Below are positions 13,568 to 13,578 of a stretch of 13,578 nucleotides of DNA, piece by piece. The first letter of the stretch is position 1. Every line of letters begins with the position of its first letter. The stretch comes from Clostridia bacterium (GTDB lineage: Bacteria > Bacillota_A > Clostridia > Christensenellales > Aristaeellaceae), in contig JAGCIC010000112.1 of the NCBI GenBank assembly GCA_017648805.1, forward strand, positions 1-13,578, given 5' to 3'. The notes below the pieces were generated by a model. That model was not told the DNA's origin. It worked only from the letters and a program-made list of their open reading frames with translations, and ran no database searches. Made by a program: the position numbers and the translations under genes.

Positions 13568-13578
13568 AGCATACAAAA

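Noticed and set aside
12005..13576. Minus-strand open frame of over 520 codons opposite gpmI
   Set aside because: Shadow of the gpmI gene, which has all catalytic motifs; the antisense product has no family features.

Overview
The window (13.6 kb, high GC, roughly 55-60% by eye) looks like a chromosomal piece of a Bacillota/Clostridia-type bacterium. The evidence is strong AGGAGG-type ribosome binding sites, sigma-A-like promoters, a CggR-type regulator heading a glycolytic operon, a U32-family RNA-hydroxylase-like gene and an ABC-F ATPase. No tRNA, rRNA, CRISPR array, transposase or phage gene was seen. Most of it is ordinary housekeeping content; the unusual points are a structural junction near position 645, some promoter architecture, and a small GH109-containing operon.

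Layout. (1) Positions 1-60 hold a GTGAGGA-type heptanucleotide repeat that can fold into an 11-bp hairpin. (2) Positions 85 to about 645 encode only the N-terminal half of an alanine racemase (+). It runs head-on into a U32-family gene on the minus strand that has lost only its last residues. Both genes end at the same place, and codon use changes there, so this is a deletion/rearrangement or an assembly chimera. (3) Positions 1790-1900 carry two divergent promoters that share one palindromic -35 hexamer; they drive the U32 gene (-) and a CDF metal exporter plus ABC-F ATPase pair (+), which ends at a hairpin terminator at 4931-4960. (4) Positions 4987-8676 are a minus-strand cluster, read right to left: GNAT acetyltransferase, GH109-type NAD-dependent glycosidase, metallophosphoesterase, second GNAT acetyltransferase. 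Two near-identical promoters (TTGACC-18 bp-TATAAT) precede the first and second genes. (5) Positions 8804-13567 are a glycolytic operon on the plus strand, cggR-pgk-tpiA-gpmI. It has a clear promoter and a CggR-like GGGAC/GTCCC operator in the leader. The gapA gene usually found between cggR and pgk is absent.

How the genes work together. CggR-like repression would tie the lower-glycolysis genes (phosphoglycerate kinase, triosephosphate isomerase, phosphoglycerate mutase) to sugar-phosphate supply. The GH109 gene and the metallophosphoesterase are 24 nt apart and probably co-transcribed, suggesting intracellular processing of an amino-sugar glycoside or its phosphorylated product; this is inference. 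The CDF exporter has an N-D-D-D metal site, which favours manganese over zinc. I did not find convincing evidence of a wholly new system.
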